Of a stretch of 64,000 nt of DNA, positions 61,906 to 64,000 are shown one piece after another. Both the position numbers and the translations under genes were made by a program. A model generated the notes under the pieces. That model searched no databases, was not told the origin of the DNA, and saw nothing but the letters and a program-made list of their open reading frames with translations. Within the stretch, counting starts at the first letter, position 1, and every line of letters starts with the position of its first letter. Source of the DNA: Varroa destructor (taxonomy: Eukaryota > Arthropoda > Arachnida > Mesostigmata > Varroidae); contig NW_019211456.1 of NCBI RefSeq assembly GCF_002443255.2, positions 38,943,042 to 39,007,041 on the forward strand. The letters are read 5' to 3'.

Positions 61906-62211
61906 CTACATACCGTCGCATTCACCGCCATAGCCACTGGCAGAACTTTACAAAGAAATGAGACTGGTGGACCGCTTGGCAAGATAGGCAATCGTACTGC
62001 GCTTGTAATGCTTCACGGAAGGTCCACCATCATTTTGCGTCTACTCTACATTCGGCTAATCCGTGCATTTACAAAATTCGGCCGACTCAGTTTCGAGGCA
62101 GATCACGGACGCATGGCGAGTCTGCAGGAGATCAGTATTCCGAAAGGCGCAATTATTCGAAATGATTACTCATCCATTCAGAGGATAGTTGCGCTTAGTT
62201 ACTCCAGAACA
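61906..62211 (+). other. candidate internal exon, 102 codons
   Basis: A very strong acceptor (about 35 bases of mostly T/C ending TTTCTAG) and a consensus donor ACA|GTAAGT bound 306 bases, exactly 102 codons. One frame is open throughout (includes LRLLYIRLIRAFTKFGRLSF and MASLQEISIPKG); the other two are closed early. Phase 0 on both sides. No domain is recognised. It may be a coding exon of a plus-strand gene or an upstream exon of the gene at 63897. Confidence 0.4.
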
Positions 62212-63896
62212 GTAAGTGATTAAAATAGGCTGACTAAATCACACGGAATAGTGTACCAAGCTATTTTGTACATTGTGGGATAGACAGTCATCTATTGTGA
62301 CAATATGGAAAAAGTTTTCAGTTACATGAGACATGTAGTTCTTTCCTTTTTGCTTTTCTATGTTATGGGTTACACAGAAAACGTTGTCGTATGTCCCACT
62401 CATTTCTGACAGAGACAGACGCGTCCAAAAAATGCACTTTTTTCAAGTTATCAATTTAAGTTTTAACTCTTCGTTAGTGGAGATGTAAAGAGGGCTTTGT
62501 GGTCGAAGCTTGATTTCTCTGTTAAAAAACCAATAAGGATAGGGTGTCTCAGTAGCCATTAGATCAGTTGTTCGACCAACTCACACATGGAAAAATTAGA
62601 ACTTCTAACTAGCTCATCAATTAGGTAACGATTATAAAAGATCTATCTAAATACAGGGATAATCAAGCTTTAACTGTCGAACGTCTCGGTTGCCGAAGAT
62701 GTTTATCTTTATAATCTTTGGTTGCCTAAATTATTTGGATAAAATTTTAAGCAAAGCTCCTGTAATGCTACACGTAGAGTAAAAAAAGAGCCATCGTATT
62801 CTTGTTACACCCGGATGCGTTACTGTAAACGTTTTCTTTTAGCAGGGAAAAAATCTAACACACGAAAATCAGCCTCGACGCATCTGTCTGCCGTACTTAA
62901 AACGATTTTTGAAATTTGGGCAGAACGGGTTTCTAATCCCATAGAAAACGCGTCGCAGGATGCAATTTAGTAATTACCCTCTCTGCGTGCGTTTCGTTCA
63001 TCGACTACTAAAGTTAGCGCAGACTTCATATGAGGCTTGCTCTGTATCAACTATTGCAATTACTAAGATGTTGTTGCTGTGCTTCGGATAAGCTACTCGG
63101 AGAATTCAACCAGCGACTGAAGAAATCAGTATGATGAACACATGGCGGCAAGGATACTCTAGCTCAAATGCAGAAGTCTCCCCGTGTCTCGTTGTCACTC
63201 CGACTAAACGAAGAGTCTTCTCGGACTTGGATTTTCTCCACCGTCGGCTGGTCGGCGCCCAGCAGTGGTCTCCGTGCGACGGCCCCAGTAACGGCAGAAG
63301 CAGGCTCGCCCTTCCCTCTTGATGGTCTCCTCCACGAATTCCTTTTCATACTCAGCAGACAGAAATGCTCATGGTAGCCGTGTTCAATGCTGTAGCGGCT
63401 GGTCCTGAACGGTAGCACCTCCGCAACAGTGGAGAGAGTAGCGTAGAAGTAAATAAGGCGCGCCGAACTCACTGTCTCATCTACCAAACCGAGTCCTCCA
63501 TCCGACAATTCCGCAGCGGCTGCGCGCTGTGTGTGCCTTACGCATGTACCGATACGGTACTGATCCGAACGCCAGAGAGACACTCACTCCGAGACCAACT
63601 TTGGCTCCGGCTGGGTGTCGACAGGGCGCCCATCGTAACCTAAAGAAGGTCGAGTAGAGAAAGCCACAATTAGAAATAGAGGACAGTGACAGTCGGGATA
63701 GTTGTAACCTCTAAAGCCAAAGACCTAATGAACTGAGATGCAAAGAATTGTTTCTGCACGAAATCGACTTGTCCGAATGAACGCATAAATTGCTCAGATT
63801 AACGTGTGAACTCTAACGAAATTTATTAAAATGATTTTCAAAAAAGTGCCGAACAAATTTTAAAGCTGTGTCTTCGTAAAGTGCAGATCCAGCAAA
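62212..63896 (+). other. intron / 5' UTR of the right-edge gene, inferred
   Basis: No conserved coding sequence. GC content rises from about 63170 to 63600, where overlapping ORFs on both strands lack motifs. GTGCAG at about 63880-63885, a dozen bases before the start codon, could be a 3' splice site. Confidence 0.3.
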
Positions 63897-64000
63897 ATGC
63901 CACGTTCATTTCTTTTGTGTCATCGACGCTACAAGCATAAATGGCGATTGGCACTCCGACATGCTGCTGAGGAAATGGGAGCTCTTGATGTCGAAGGTCT
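63897..64000 (+). CDS. start of a probable SNAG-domain transcriptional repressor, cut by the window end
   Basis: The ATG is in a strong invertebrate context (CAAAATG). The first residues, MPRSFLLCHRRYKHKWR, carry the MPRSFL signature of the SNAG repressor domain found at the extreme N-terminus of Snail, Scratch and Gfi1-like C2H2 zinc-finger proteins, followed as usual by basic residues. SNAG recruits LSD1/CoREST-type co-repressors. Residues 7-8 (Leu-Cys rather than Val-Lys) differ from the classic sequence. The frame is open for 34 codons to the window end; the zinc fingers that would prove the identity lie outside. MPRSFL could occur by chance, so confidence is moderate. Confidence 0.5.
   Translation, partial: MPRSFLLCHRRYKHKWRLALRHAAEEMGALDVEG

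Noticed and set aside
63131..63583. GC-rich overlapping ORFs before the SNAG start
   Set aside because: Three frames on two strands are open together, which reflects base composition. They have no motif and are better treated as leader sequence.

Overview
The window is nuclear DNA from an animal, most likely an arthropod. Coding sequence is sparse and split by GT-AG introns. There are many (TA)n, (TTA)n and (CT)n microsatellites, a decayed mariner transposon, and two conserved animal genes. Gene density and intron style would suit a parasitiform mite or tick, but no marker in the window proves that. I see no bacterial operons, rRNA, tRNA or CRISPR.

Layout. 1-8.6 kb: A-rich, microsatellite-rich DNA without convincing coding sequence, ending at an AATAAA near 8590; it reads like a very long 3' UTR of a plus-strand gene to the left. 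9.4-18.3 kb (minus strand): several short, unrecognised, probably fast-evolving genes whose exons are mostly too short to stand out as ORFs. They are a single-pass membrane protein (exons 13668-13825, 12276-12467, 9499-9637), a small secreted protein (15635-15827, 14490-14680) and a third gene (18078-18232, 17658-17889) whose last intron holds a perfect 26-bp inverted repeat. 20-28 kb (plus): a complete four-exon FAM172A/ARB2A (Arb2-domain) gene with one GC-AG intron and a dead mariner in its last intron. 30.6-37 kb (plus): the PP2A scaffold subunit A gene, with a CDS uninterrupted by introns, a GC-rich 5' leader and a long A-rich 3' flank resembling 1-8.6 kb. 38.3-39.6 kb (plus): a set of short phase-compatible exons of an unrecognised gene. 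40-59 kb: mostly non-coding, with isolated exon candidates and retroelement-like debris. 59.5-61.2 kb: a CT/GAGA- and GC-rich promoter-like zone. 61.9-64 kb: one well-bounded candidate exon and, at the right edge, the start codon of a protein beginning MPRSFL, a SNAG-type repressor N-terminus as in Snail/Scratch/Gfi1 zinc-finger proteins.

The two confident genes have unrelated housekeeping and regulatory roles: PP2A-A is the scaffold of the major Ser/Thr phosphatase, and Arb2-family proteins are linked to Argonaute, chromatin and splicing. Nothing suggests that the genes here form one pathway. The most novel material is the cluster of short orphan genes on the minus strand between 9.4 and 18.3 kb.
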